Assembly: GCA_963971575.1 (NCBI GenBank)
Contig: OZ020623.1
Location: 11,534,980-11,598,979, forward strand
DNA length: 64,000 bases
From: Liopterus haemorrhoidalis
Lineage: Eukaryota; Arthropoda; Insecta; Coleoptera; Dytiscidae
Direction: 5' to 3'
The translations under genes were made by a program, and so were the position numbers. Positions 1 to 10,382 of the stretch are shown in pieces; positions within the stretch are counted from its first letter, which is position 1; every line of letters begins with the position of its first letter. The notes beneath the pieces are model-generated. The model was not told the DNA's origin, did not search any database, and worked only from the letters and a program-made list of their open reading frames with translations.

Positions 1-545
1 CGGATACGTTGCGTTCACGCAGTAAGCTAAATAAATATAAAATTTCTTTTGACACACCTTGTATTAAAAATATTTTCTTTATTTTTTATCTTGTAGTAAT
101 TTTAAACTGTTTTTACTATAATAATAATCAAATGTTTTACATATGAAAAATAATGACTTGTCCATTTATTAAAATAAATCTATTAAAAATTAATTTTATT
201 AAAATTATTTGGGGTTTATCAGGTCTAGACAAGCGTCTACTAATCGCAAATGAAGCGGGTTCATATATTTAATATGAACCCGCTATATAAACCATTTATC
301 AATAATAAATATATTTCTTATTAATTTAATGAAGTCTAAAGGTGCGTACTGACTAGAGCATTTGTGCGCGCACGAATGCTGTGCGCGTAAAATTACTCAG
401 GTGAGTACGAGGTACAATTTGTGTGCGCGTACACTAGTACGCCCACGAATGCTATCCGTAGCTTGTCGGTCCCACCGATAAGATCAAAGAACTTGTGCGC
501 TCAGTGTGTACGGATTTATGCAGTCATATAATTGTGCGCGTAAAT

Positions 546-1379
546 TTAAGTAAACACCAGTAAATATTCAACATGGAATGGAGTAAAAAGATATTGCATG
601 CTGGTAAACGAATCCCTAGTTACAAAAAACGTAGGGTTATGGCTAATCGTTCTTTCACGGGAACTGCCTTTATAAATCTTGTCTTTCTTCCCAATTTTGA
701 GACCAACTTTACTAACGAGTAGTTCAAAATCTGCCGCTGACATCGAACAAAATTTTGAAATTGTCCATTAACCTCTTGCATTTGTAGTTGTGCTAGCAAA
801 CATGAACCATTGTATATTTTCCTGCTTCTATATAGTTGTGTCATCCACCACGTTTGTTTTGTTTTTTCTTGTTTTTTTACCAACTATACTATAGCCGCAT
901 TCAGCAGACTCACCGTGAGTTACCGGTTGGTAATTTTTTTCCTGTATGCATACGTTGATCTACCGGTGAGTTACTGTACTTACCGGTCGCCATTTTATTA
1001 ACTGGATTTCATTTATGGTTAGTTGCTCACCGGTGGATATTTTGACAGTTATATCTGTAGTAACAAAGAATCGAGCACAAAGCAAGTAAAAAATTATGGA
1101 ATTGAGTGTTAAGTTATTTTACTTAGATGTTGAGGAGACATATATAAAGCACATGTACTTTTAAAATTACTGTTAAAGCTTACATTCAAAATTTACTGTC
1201 ATTACAATCTGTCATTGTTTAGATATTGTAGTTTTTATATACGCCGTTCGACAACGCTTCCAAAAAATGTGCATTTAGTCAAATTCACCGGTAAGTTCGT
1301 ACCGGTAAGTCACCGATGAGTCTGCTGAAAGCGGCACGTACGCTGCACTTATTAAGGCAACAAAATTACTCTCCGCCAT
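546..1379 (-). pseudogene. PIF/Harbinger transposase, N-terminal fragment, disrupted
   Basis: Reading from an ATG at 1379 gives MAESNFVALISAAYV, the usual start of insect Harbinger transposases. The frame is then broken by the nested element at 894-1335. It resumes with the family signatures TWWMTQLYRSR, MSAADFELLVSK, VKERLAITLRFL and DSFTSMQYLF, spread over two frames. The catalytic DDE region is absent, so the protein cannot be functional. The gene lies inside inverted repeats with TAA/TTA flanks, which supports the family call. A domesticated HARBI1-like gene is unlikely because of the frameshifts. Confidence 0.8.
894..1335. mobile_element. Nested MITE (hAT-like) inside the Harbinger transposase
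   Basis: The inverted ends read TTCAGCAGACTCA, and ACCGGT motifs recur just inside both ends (about seven ACCGGT-like sites). Subterminal repeats of this sort are common in hAT elements. The flanking sequence resumes the Harbinger reading, so this inserted later. I could not define an exact 8-bp duplication, so the superfamily is tentative. Confidence 0.55.
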
Positions 1380-1693
1380 CGTTGACACTACTTACTTTAA
1401 ATAAATATGTGCGTGGATATAACGGAAATACGTGGAGCGCGATTTTACGCGCACAAACAAGAAAGTTGTGTGTGCAATTTTTTTTTTACCCGCACGAAGA
1501 TCCGTCCTCGCACGTAATCCGTGCGCGTACAAATGCTCATGTCAGTACGCACCTTTAGATACGAAGCAAATGCAGAAAAAAATCACTATGATTTTTTAAT
1601 TAATATTTTCTTATGACGTAATTTTCACACATTATTTAAATATAGTTTAAAGAAATAAAATAGAAGATCTTAGTACTCAAATATACTAAAAAA

Positions 1694-2620
1694 TTGATGT
1701 GAAGTGTGAATATTCACACATTTCAGGGTTTCGCAGGTATATAATAAGTGAAGGCGGTATGCTGAGTGTGTAGGACAAATTTTACTTTGTAGTAATCACG
1801 GCAATATGAACGATATTTTTAAAATAATTTATTGTCTGTTAATCATATAATAAGACTGGTTATTAAATTTACGCTCTTAAAAATTAAATACAACATTTGT
1901 TAAAATATAACTAGAATTTTGATAAAATAATTTCTACATTATAAAAATGCAAAAAAAAAACAGAAAAAATAAAATTCACTCCGTACTCGAACTCGAAACC
2001 CTTCGTTTTCCAGCAGTGCTCTAACCCATTACGCCATCGCACGCCATGCATGTGATTGTCTTACATTAGTATAACTTTTGTACTTTGTGAACCAAAAACC
2101 ACAAAAAATTCGTTATTTTCCGAAAACATAATCTGATCAAAAATTCCTGGTGTACTATTTCGGTTCACACCAATATACATTACTTAGAATTTTTTTAGAT
2201 TTTTAGTTTAAACCATCTGGACTACAGGGTGTGGGACAAAATTTTTTTTGCACAATTTTGGCAAAAATCGCATCAAAATAATTTATTTTGCAAAAATATA
2301 AAATTTGATCGTTAATCCACGTACTAAGGGCTTTCATTTGACACCCTACTCAGAATTAAAAAAAAAAAAATTTTTTTCGATGAGCACATATTTGTTTATA
2401 TTTTTAGGGGGGTATGTTTTTTAGATGTTTTAGTATTTTTCCTATGTGCGGGTCAAAGAGTTGTATAAGCATGCCAAATTTCAACTCTCTAGGTTTAGCC
2501 GTTTGGCTACAATTTTTACCGAACTGACAGACAGACAGACAGATAGACAGACAGACAGACAGACAGAGAACAAAATGACGGTATAAGGGTTTTTTGGTCA
2601 TACCTACAAAACCCTAATAA
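1694..2620 (-). mobile_element. DINE-like/Helentron-like repeat, copy A
   Basis: In its own orientation the element starts with an AGGGTTTTGTAGGTAT-type end. It then has a short TCTG (GTCT) microsatellite near the 5' end, a conserved AT-rich body, a central tRNA-like module with a T-run, and a 3' end with the hairpin GTGTGAATATTCACAC. Subterminal inverted repeats, a GTCY microsatellite near one end and a 3' stem-loop are the layout known for Drosophila DINE-1 and other Helentron-derived elements. No coding capacity is seen. Related copies lie at 14591, 25437, 32874, 46523 and 59058. Confidence 0.65.
1981..2050 (-). other. tRNA-like module within DINE-like copy A
   Basis: On the minus strand there is an A-box-like TGGCGTAATGGG, a B-box-like GAGTTCGAGTAC about 40 bases later, and then a T-rich run. 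This layout would suit an internal RNA polymerase III promoter with a terminator. I cannot fold a clean cloverleaf, so it is not called a tRNA gene. It matches the modules at 15170 and 59604. Confidence 0.5.
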
Positions 2621-2757
2621 AAATGACTATCAAAAATCTGTTGATTTTGAAGTGATTATAGAAATTTTTCCAGTATTCGGTTGACATCTTACACTTCTTA
2701 AGTACCTACAAAACCCTGAAATGTCTGAAAATTCACACTTCACATCAATTTTTGAGG
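2621..2757 (+). repeat. 3' end of an older DINE-like copy
   Basis: It ends in ACCTACAAAACCCTGAAATG, followed by an imperfect version of the family hairpin and CACTTCACATCAA. The stretch before it resembles 15583-15670, so both are remnants of one repeat. Confidence 0.5.
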
Positions 2758-3868
2758 ATTTAGCAAGCTTCGTCACTGATGCTTGAGTTTATTATGCGTA
2801 TATTACAAATGAGAGTATATAGACCATCGTGTACCATTTATTTAAATATCCGTGGTGTAAATCATGGCTATCGTTACATCTGCACTCGGAACGAAATACT
2901 TGAATGCAGTATTTGGGAAAACGCACGTGTAACGATCCAGCCTTAGCAGTTACGAGAAGTTTATGACAAGAAGAGAGCTTTACGACTCACGTGAAACTGC
3001 CGGAACAACATGTTACAAATTTGGACTTGTTGAAATATAACTGCTTTTATTTTTAACTTACGAACTTTTTATTTGTAGTTACTATAAGTGGATTTTCACA
3101 AAAACTTATATAAATCGTGATTTGTTTACTGGCCACATAAGAAAAATGTACTCAAAACCACCTGCATTATTTTTATTTTCTTATACGATTCATAAATAAT
3201 TGCAAATTTGAATTTCCCGGTTATTAAAATTATTTCAAAGGTTGGTACTTGGTAAAGGTTACACATGGAAAAACTTTTGAAGTAAATTAATGAAGAATAA
3301 TGCCCAAATTCCTATAAACTCCTTGGTGGGAACGCTTGCGGTGGCAGTAAGCTCTCGCAGTGGCAATATTAGTTACCATAGTACCCCGAAACTTACATGT
3401 ATCAAATACGCATCAAACTTAAAGTCATTTTCTACATGCTAATACTTCAAAACATTGTTTATATCGTTTGAATAATTATTTATATTCTTTCAAAGTTAAG
3501 TTCTTAATGTACAATTGTTATGATCAAATCTGTATCATCGAACCAAAATCGAAATATCCTCATTATCTGTATTCCATGAGCGAAGCGAAGTGATAAAAGG
3601 AAACCGTTGCTAATTATCTAGTGAACTGTGAGAACAGACAACATTGTTAACGACAGGTTGAGACAAGGTGATGATTCCCTTCAAACCCCTCGTCTATACA
3701 TGCTTCTGATGTGTTTATTTTAAATGATGAATGATATTAAATTTTTCATTTGGAAAGTTCGGTTTTGAAAATCAAAGGATTACCAAATTAGTCAAAGCAA
3801 GATTTGTATCAATGCTATTCCGTTCCAATCTATTAGCGATACGTATAACTAACAATATATATTAAATA
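2758..3868. other. No recognisable feature
   Basis: AT-rich sequence with no reading frame, terminal repeat or RNA signature that I can support. The last part may be degraded upstream retrotransposon sequence, but no RT motif is legible. Confidence 0.4.
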
Positions 3869-4997
3869 TAAAGATGCAGTTATGGATTTTGTCACGTATG
3901 TCTCGGATGCGTTGGAATCTGGGAAATACTGCCTCAGTATTTTTCTTGATTTAAGCAAGGCTTTCGACTGTATATTTCACGATATTTTGGTAAGCAAACT
4001 ATCTTCTGATGGTTTCGACGACATGAGCCGCGCCTTGCTTAAATCATATTTATCAAACCGTAAACAGCTTACCCAATTTAACAGTAGCTCTTCCCAGTAT
4101 CTTCCATTGCATTTTGGAGTGCCTCAAGGTTCAGTTCTGGGACCGCTACTGTTCCTAATATTTGTAAACGACTTGCCTCTCTCTACAAATGCCAGAACAA
4201 TACTCTACGCTAACGATACAACAGTATTTGATTGTAAACATGATTTAGATTCTCTTGTTAAGGATAATGTTTCTCTGGTGAACAGTGTAAACTCTTGATT
4301 TGCTTGTAATAAGCTAAGTATAAATAAAGAAAAAACTCAGTCTCTACTGCTGAGCACCAGGAGACATAATATTGCCAATCCCCCCTCCATAAAATTTCTT
4401 GGTATCCACGTTGATCCTCATCTTCGTTGGGATCAACACGTGGATATAATAGGCTGTAAACTACGCTCAACTGTGTATCTGATAAGGAATCTAAAGCATG
4501 AAGTCAGCTCAGATGTTGTTTTAAAAGCCTATTTTTCCCTCTTTCAGTCCCACCTAACCTATGGGTTAATAATCTGGGGACATTCACCTGCAACAAACAG
4601 AATTTTTGCATTACAACGAAAAGTTGTAAGAATAATTGCCGGTGCTCCTTTCAGAGCGGATTGTCGAGATTTTTTTGTGAAACTCAAAATAATGTCTTTG
4701 CCTTCATTATTTATTTATCATTGTTTATTATTTATACCCAAAAATTTAACGAATTACAGTACATTTGGTGAGACACATGATCACAACACTCGCAGTAAAA
4801 ATAATATCCGCGGTAAATTTTTGCGTCTAAATAAATCAAGAAATTGCTCAAATTATTTTGCTGTTAAATTATATAATCTCTTGCCTGAGGGACTCTGTAC
4901 ACTACCACTAGACAAATTCAAATTTAAACTTAAGAACGTACTAACAAATAATCCAATCTATGTCATTGATGAGTTTGAAAATGTCAGCTTTGATTAA
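3869..4997 (+). pseudogene. Non-LTR retrotransposon RT (jockey/CR1-like), 5'-truncated
   Basis: Two same-strand frames together carry the RT palm and thumb: FLDLSKAFDCI, then the GVPQGSVLGPLLF motif, then YANDTT where YADDTT is expected, so the second catalytic Asp region is altered. Next comes IKFLGIHVDP and a C-terminal portion with LQRKVVRIIAG and THDHNTRSK. A stop after NSVNS and a frame change separate the halves. The endonuclease and ORF1 are missing, as expected for a 5'-truncated insertion. An (ATT)n stretch near 5087-5120 follows the likely 3' UTR and is probably the element's tail. Not functional. Confidence 0.85.
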
Positions 4998-5151
4998 ATT
5001 TAAAATTTTATAAACATTGTATTATTGATATTATGTATATTTGACTGACTAAAAACATTTTTTGTAATTGTTATTTGGTCAATAAATATTATTATTATTA
5101 TTATATTATTAAATAATCAAGTACTTTCAGATGATTTTGTTCAATTATACA

Positions 5152-5640
5152 TTTTTAGGATTTTGAAGGCATGACCACCAAAAAACCCTTATAACTTCAC
5201 TCATGTGTCTGCCTGTCTGTCTGTTGTACGGTAGAAAATATAGCCAAACCGCTGAACATAGAAAGTTGAAATTTGGCATACTTGTACAACTTTTTGACCC
5301 ACATATAGGAAAACTATAAAGTTCAAAAAAATACAGCGCGGGATAAATATAAACAAATATGTATTTAATAAAAACCAAATGAAACATCTGAATACGTGGA
5401 TCAACAAACAAATTTTTATTTTTGAAAAATCTTTTTTATTTGCCAAAAATGTGTCAAAAAACTATTGTCTCCCATCCTATGTCTTGGGCATTGATCTAAA
5501 AATCTAAAAAAAAATCTCCGCAATGAACAATGGGAACCGAAATAGTTCAACAGGAATTTTTGATCAGATAAATTTTTCAAAAAATGTGGATTTTTTGTAA
5601 TTGATAATATTTTGTGCCTTTCTTATAAGGCACATTGGGA
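5152..5640 (+). mobile_element. DINE-like 5' part, diverged subtype 1
   Basis: It begins with a diverged form of the family end (AGGATTTTGAAGGCATGACC), followed by ACCCTTATAACTTCACTCATG and a short TCTG tract. The conserved body includes TTGAAATTTGGCATACTTG and CAGGAATTTTTGATCAGAT. It stops before the tRNA-like module. A small hairpin (TGTGCCTT/AAGGCACA) lies at its right end. Confidence 0.55.
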
Positions 5641-5651
5641 TATCATTTTTA

Positions 5652-6040
5652 GGGTTTTGTAGGTATAACCACCATAAAACCAATATAATGTCACCAAGTC
5701 TCTGTCTGTCTATCTGTCTGTCTGTCTGTCTGTCTTTTATTCGGTAGAAAATGTAGCCAAACAGCTGAACATAGAAAGTTAAAATTTGGCATTCTTGTAC
5801 AATTATTATAGAGAAACTATAGATAGTTCAAATAGAAAATATAATAAAATATGTATTTAATGAAAAAAATAAACATTTTTTAAAAATATTGAATAGGATA
5901 TCAAATAAAATTATTTAACCCGTGGATAAAAAAAATAAATAAATTTTTTCGTTTATGGGACTATCGCAAAAAATGTATCAAAAAATGTCAATAATGTACA
6001 TTGATGAGAACTGGAGTAGTTCAACAGGAATTTTTGGCAT
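5652..6040 (+). mobile_element. DINE-like 5' part, diverged subtype 2
   Basis: A second family 5' end (TTTTTAGGGTTTTGTAGG) follows the first in the same orientation, with its own TCTG tract and the same body, ending at AACAGGAATTTTTGG. Two 5' parts in tandem without 3' ends suggests nested insertion or tandem growth. Confidence 0.55.
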
Positions 6041-6539
6041 GGGAAAGACAAGAAAAGTGTCCATTTGGAGGTGTGGAATAAACATAATAGAAGCAGAGAG
6101 AAAAATAAACGGAGGAACAGATAAAGTAAAAGAATTGAGGAAGAGGGATAAGGATGTACAGGAACAGGAAAGAACAGAGAGAATAGACAAATCGCGGAGT
6201 GTGAAACAAGAGATAAGAGTGATCGAAATGCCGAGATACTTGAAAGGGTAGAGAGGAAGATCAGGGGGTAGAGTTAGGAGATAAGCTAGGTTAAGATGTG
6301 GCAACGAAGAGAGGAATATCAGGTACTGGGCAAGACCAGAAGACAGGTTCTGTAGAATGTGCAAGGAAGAAGAGGAAACTTTGGAGCATTTAGCGAAAAG
6401 ATGCAAAGAGATGGCAGTCTGGGAAGAAGAGCTAAAGGAACTGATGAGTGATGAAGGCAAGGGAGAAATATGGCGAGAGAACTGGAGGCAAAAAAGAAGG
6501 AGATCGAAGAGGGAATCCGGAATGAGAATTCGTGACTAA
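6041..6539 (+). pseudogene. I-superfamily non-LTR C-terminal zinc-knuckle fragment (family L, copy 1)
   Basis: Fragments in two frames end with RLRCGNEE, a YWARPEDRFCRMC stretch and a Cys-x2-Cys-x8-His-x4-Cys knuckle (CRMCKEEEETLEHLAKRC). This knuckle lies downstream of RT/RNase H in I/R1/LOA-type retrotransposons. A charged Lys/Arg/Glu-rich tail follows. Stops interrupt the frame (after EMPRYLKG). The same protein segment recurs at 34660 and 57145, so it is one repeat family represented by 3' ends. Confidence 0.7.
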
Positions 6540-7639
6540 AATTACCGAAACGGCGTCACTATCGCCTTCTGAACTTTTGACACGCAAAAAGGATAGTCAT
6601 CTGTCAACGTATGTAAACAGTATTGGTTTATAATCAATTTTTGGTCAAATTTACGTTTTCTTGCTGTATGCAGTATATTTGAATATAACCGAGTATTAAA
6701 AAAGTGTACAAATATATGTGAATCCATTTATGGTAAAATTTGCTGTTTGTAAATGAATATTTTCAGAGGTTATAATATTGGTGCTAGGTTATACTTACGG
6801 AGATAATAAAATATTATACTTTGAACGTAAATCATTTATTTGAATACTTAATTTCTTCACATTTCTCTAGAAATTTTATAGAAAGAGAACTGGTAATTTA
6901 TTCTACACAAGAAAACTTTCAAATATTTGCAAACTAACACATTTACCGAACATCCACATGAAATAACAAGAGGTTTTAATTATATTAACAATAGTTTAGT
7001 CAACATTAAACGATTTTCTCTCACATGTGAGACAGGGAAAATGAAAAATTCAACGTTAAAAGCTTGTTTAACAACATCTGAATAGTAGAAATTCCTTTCA
7101 ATAAATGGAAACAAAATTTTAGAATCATTAATAATCTTTCTTCTTCACTTGTAGCAAAACATAAGTATAAATGGTGCATTTATTAACTTTTAACGCATTT
7201 TGCTCGTTGGTATTAAAATTAAATTGCAGAACTAATAAAGACACTTTTTCATACATTAAAATTTTTCTAATAAAGTTTATCTAATATTGGGATGTTCTTC
7301 CTGTGAATGACAACCATACACACAACAAGTTAGTATGGTTGTCATTTGTCATTGAGTATTTAAACTTTTTTTCTTAAATTTATCACTTTATTCGTTGTAA
7401 AAAGGGAGTGAGAATGGACAGAAACAAAAAAAAAAAACACATGGTGAACAATACGTAAACAATGACAGTATACTTTTTAGAAGTGTTCGCTCTATTGCCG
7501 CTAGAGGGATTCGCGTTAAATTGAGGCACCAATAGGAAGAAAGAGTGGGACACCGGAAGAATAACAAAGTAATGAAATAAAAAATATAAAATATCCATTG
7601 TATGTGTTATATTATTTTTCATTTCTTTGTAATTGTTTG
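6540..7639. other. No recognisable gene; one small hairpin
   Basis: AT-rich sequence without supported coding. A short inverted repeat, GACAACCATAC/GTATGGTTGTC, lies near 7303-7350. Confidence 0.4.
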
Positions 7640-7692
7640 GAATTTTTTAATACCCTAAACGCCGCAAGGCCTAGAGGAAATAAAGAATATAT
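7640..7692 (+). repeat. 3' UTR end of family L non-LTR element
   Basis: The string CGCCGCAAGGCCTAG followed by a GGAAATAAAG tail is shared with 57725-57770, where it follows the family L coding end. Here only the last ~50 bp remain, and they abut the tail of an opposite-strand element. Confidence 0.6.
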
Positions 7693-9112
7693 AATTATAT
7701 TTATTTATTTATTTATTTTACAGTTTTTTAGGAAAGCCAACAGTAGACCCTATAACTGGCTTCCACGAATTATTGTAATTGTGTTACATATCTTACAATT
7801 TTTTTACATATTTGTACACCTTAATTTAGATTAATAACAACAATATTAAAGAAAAAAGAAAAAATAAACTACAATACGTATGTTTCTTAGAAATTAAATA
7901 TTGGATTTTATTTTGTTTTTAAATTGTTGCAAGGGTAAGCTAAATAAGTCTAAATGTAGAAAATTATTATTATAAGTTGACATAAGTCTATTAATAGGTG
8001 AGTTTTTGTAACAGTTAGTGTGACATTTTGGTAATTTAAAAAGTGCGCTTGATCTGGTAGATTTAACGGGAGCTAAAAAGTTGATATTTGAAATAAATGT
8101 TTGGGAATCGATTAAATTATTAACTATTTTAAAAAGAAATATCATATCGGTCTGGTATCTTCTGATTTGTAAAGATTCGTAATTAAGTAATTGCAAGGTA
8201 TTTAAGTAAGTAGAGTAGCCAATATTTAATTTGTAACAAACTGTAGACATGAATTTTTTCTGAACAGATTCTATTAAATTAATATTTTTATCATACATTG
8301 GATTCCAAATGACTGAGCAATATTCTAATTGAGATCTAACTATGGAATTAAATAACAATGTTAAAGTTTCCTTCGTGTGAAAGGGCTTAGTAAATCTAAT
8401 TACAAAACCTAAGAGTTTATAAGCCTTTTTTCTTATGTTGTCAATATGATCATTAAACAATAGCTTAGAATCGAAAAGTATGCCTAAATCTCTGACTGTT
8501 GTCTTGGTTATTAAATTTATACCATTTAAACCATAGTTAAATTTCAATATATTTCTATTACGTGTGAAGTTGACCACACAACATTTATCAATATTTAAGC
8601 TCATATCATTTTCTAAGCACCAATTATGAAGTCTTAATAGATCTTCTTGCATTTTATAACAATCTGTTGTTGTTTCAATAACTCTATAGAACTTCAAATC
8701 GTCAGCAAATAATAAATTGAAGGAAAATTCAAAACATTTATAAATTGAATTTATATATATTATAAACAAAATAGGCCCCAAGTGCGAACCCTGAGGTACT
8801 CCCGATTTAACTGAAATTCTACGAGATATAAAACCATTACATACCACAAACTGTGACCTATTTCTAATGTAACTATCAAGCCATCGTAATAGGGATCCAT
8901 GTATGCCGTAACTCGTTAATTTTAATGTAAGTAAATAGGGGTTTATTCTATCAAACGCCTTGCTAAAATCGGTATAAATTACATCAACTTGTTTCTTGTT
9001 GTCTAATGCATTGCTCACAAATTCAGTGAAAGGTATTAAATTGGTAAGTACTGATCTGCCACTGTAGAAACCATTTTGTTGTGGAATAATTATTTGATTT
9101 AAAATAATCTAA
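7693..9112 (-). mobile_element. Jockey/CR1-like non-LTR retrotransposon, 5'-truncated, with (TAAA)n tail
   Basis: Contains an open RT frame, a ~200-bp 3' UTR and, at the 3' end (left), a short TTTA repeat that reads as a TAAA tail on the element's strand. The same 3' UTR (GTAGACCCTATAACTGGC) stands next to the long TTTA tract at 25081, which confirms the tail. Confidence 0.8.
7894..9112 (-). CDS. Reverse transcriptase, C-terminal part of ORF2 (partial)
   Basis: This is the longest uninterrupted element reading frame on one strand here. The frame stays open upstream of a GTG at 9018, back to about 9112, giving the finger motif PQQNGFYSGRS. In order: TDFSKAFDRINP, KSGVPQGSHLGPILF, LLFADDLKFY with both catalytic Asp residues intact, VRDLGILFDSKL, and a C-terminal region with SVQKKFMS and NFLAPVKSTRS. 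No stop or frameshift is seen, which suggests a fairly recent copy. It lacks endonuclease and ORF1, so it is dead on arrival though its RT motifs look sound. The clade (jockey versus CR1) is uncertain. Confidence 0.85.
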
Positions 9113-9867
9113 CCACCTATTAAAATAAAAATCAACCTCTAAAATATTGAAAAGAACAACCTCTACACCGAATGGTAGAAGAGGATTCTGACTATTGTGA
9201 CATTAAAATTCAAAATTAGTGGCCTTCAAAATAGAATTCTGTTAATCTGGCCACAAAAAAAACAAAAAAACTGATACATCAAGTGTCCTACCATGGAACT
9301 ATTTAGAGTGGTCCCTACATTTTGAAAACAATTGGCCTAAATGTTAGAACACTGGTATCAATAACCCGAAAACACAAATGATAAATATCTCTCAAGAGTA
9401 TAATAATTTGTGGATGAAAAGTAAAAAGTTAGTAATTTAGTCCCGTCAAACCTGTCTCATATTGCATGACCCAATTCTATCATACTCAACAATTCATCAT
9501 TAAATTATAGACTAAAATCAAAGTGACACACGATCGGAAATGTGCGATTTAAATGATTCACAATTGCAGAAATCAATCCGTTTCAGAGTGTGCAGCTCTT
9601 TTATTTTATAATTAGAAATCGGTAAAGTAATGTCGTTCTGACCAACTTTAGAATGAAAAATAGATGTGTTCGAGGTTTTCTTTCTCGCAAGCACTAAAAT
9701 CAATCCAGTTCATTTTAAAAATGAGGGCATTTACTTTTAAAATTCCTCTTTTTAAATGAGAGTTTAAAAGGATGATGAAAACTTTTTGAGGAAGAATGTA
9801 TATTCTTTAGTCCAGTCTGCTAAATTGTGTACCATGAAAGATAGCAGGTGTACTAGAAAATTTTGAG
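9113..9867. other. No recognisable feature
   Basis: AT-rich sequence beyond the truncation point of the retrotransposon. Reading frames are short and unlike known families. Confidence 0.4.
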
Positions 9868-9905
9868 TGTGAATTTTGACACATTTCAGGGTTTTGTAGA
9901 TATTT
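9868..9905 (-). repeat. DINE-like 3' end fragment
   Basis: GTGTGAATTTTGACACATTTCAGGG matches the family's terminal hairpin region with a change in one stem arm. The rest of the element is absent. Confidence 0.4.
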
Positions 9906-10250
9906 AATTAATTAGTAAATTTTATATGATTAACGTAAGAATTAAATTTACTTTATACACGGCGAAAAATGACATTGTTCCATCAAGTAAAATATGTTCT
10001 TCGCCAAGTTCTTGCTAGAGTAACAGAAAGAAATTGTCCCTGATAATAAATTTTCAATTACGTTGGTTGATCTTACTCAGACCTTAAAGTCATTCTAACA
10101 AAGGGAAATTAGTTTCATACCTATTTGTTAAAGTTACAAATTAAATTTGTTGCTACGACAAATGCATTAGTCCATGTGAATCAAATATATAATGATACTG
10201 AATAATTTTGTGCATCTAACAAATTACGTTAGTCATCCAGGTATGAGACG
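9906..10250. other. No recognisable feature
   Basis: No coding frame or repeat that I can support. Confidence 0.35.
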
Positions 10251-10382
10251 TATAGTTTGTTTCACGATAAGCTGAAGTGATTATCTACTTATGGTCCTAA
10301 ACACAGTGGGTGGTAATTACCACCCACTGTGTTTAGGACCATAAGTAGATAGTGACTTCATCTTATCGTGAAACAAACTATA
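10251..10382. mobile_element. 132-bp near-perfect palindrome (hairpin MITE)
   Basis: The two 66-base arms are inverted copies with about three mismatches and no spacer. The centre is GGTAATTACC and the outer ends are TATAGTTTG/CAAACTATA. TA at both ends suits a Tc1/mariner-type hairpin MITE. The right end shares its TA with the start of the mariner at 10383. Confidence 0.7.

Larger units (their letters stand above)
340..1554. mobile_element. PIF/Harbinger-type element with terminal inverted repeats
   Basis: The ends are inverted copies beginning AGGTGCGTACTGAC, and the similarity continues inward through a GTGCGCG-rich stretch. The 3-bp flanks are TAA on the left and TTA on the right, close to the TWA duplication of PIF/Harbinger elements but not identical. 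The interior carries a broken Harbinger-type transposase on the minus strand plus a second, nested inverted-repeat element. At about 1.2 kb it is too short to be autonomous, because most of the DDE domain is missing. Confidence 0.75.
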
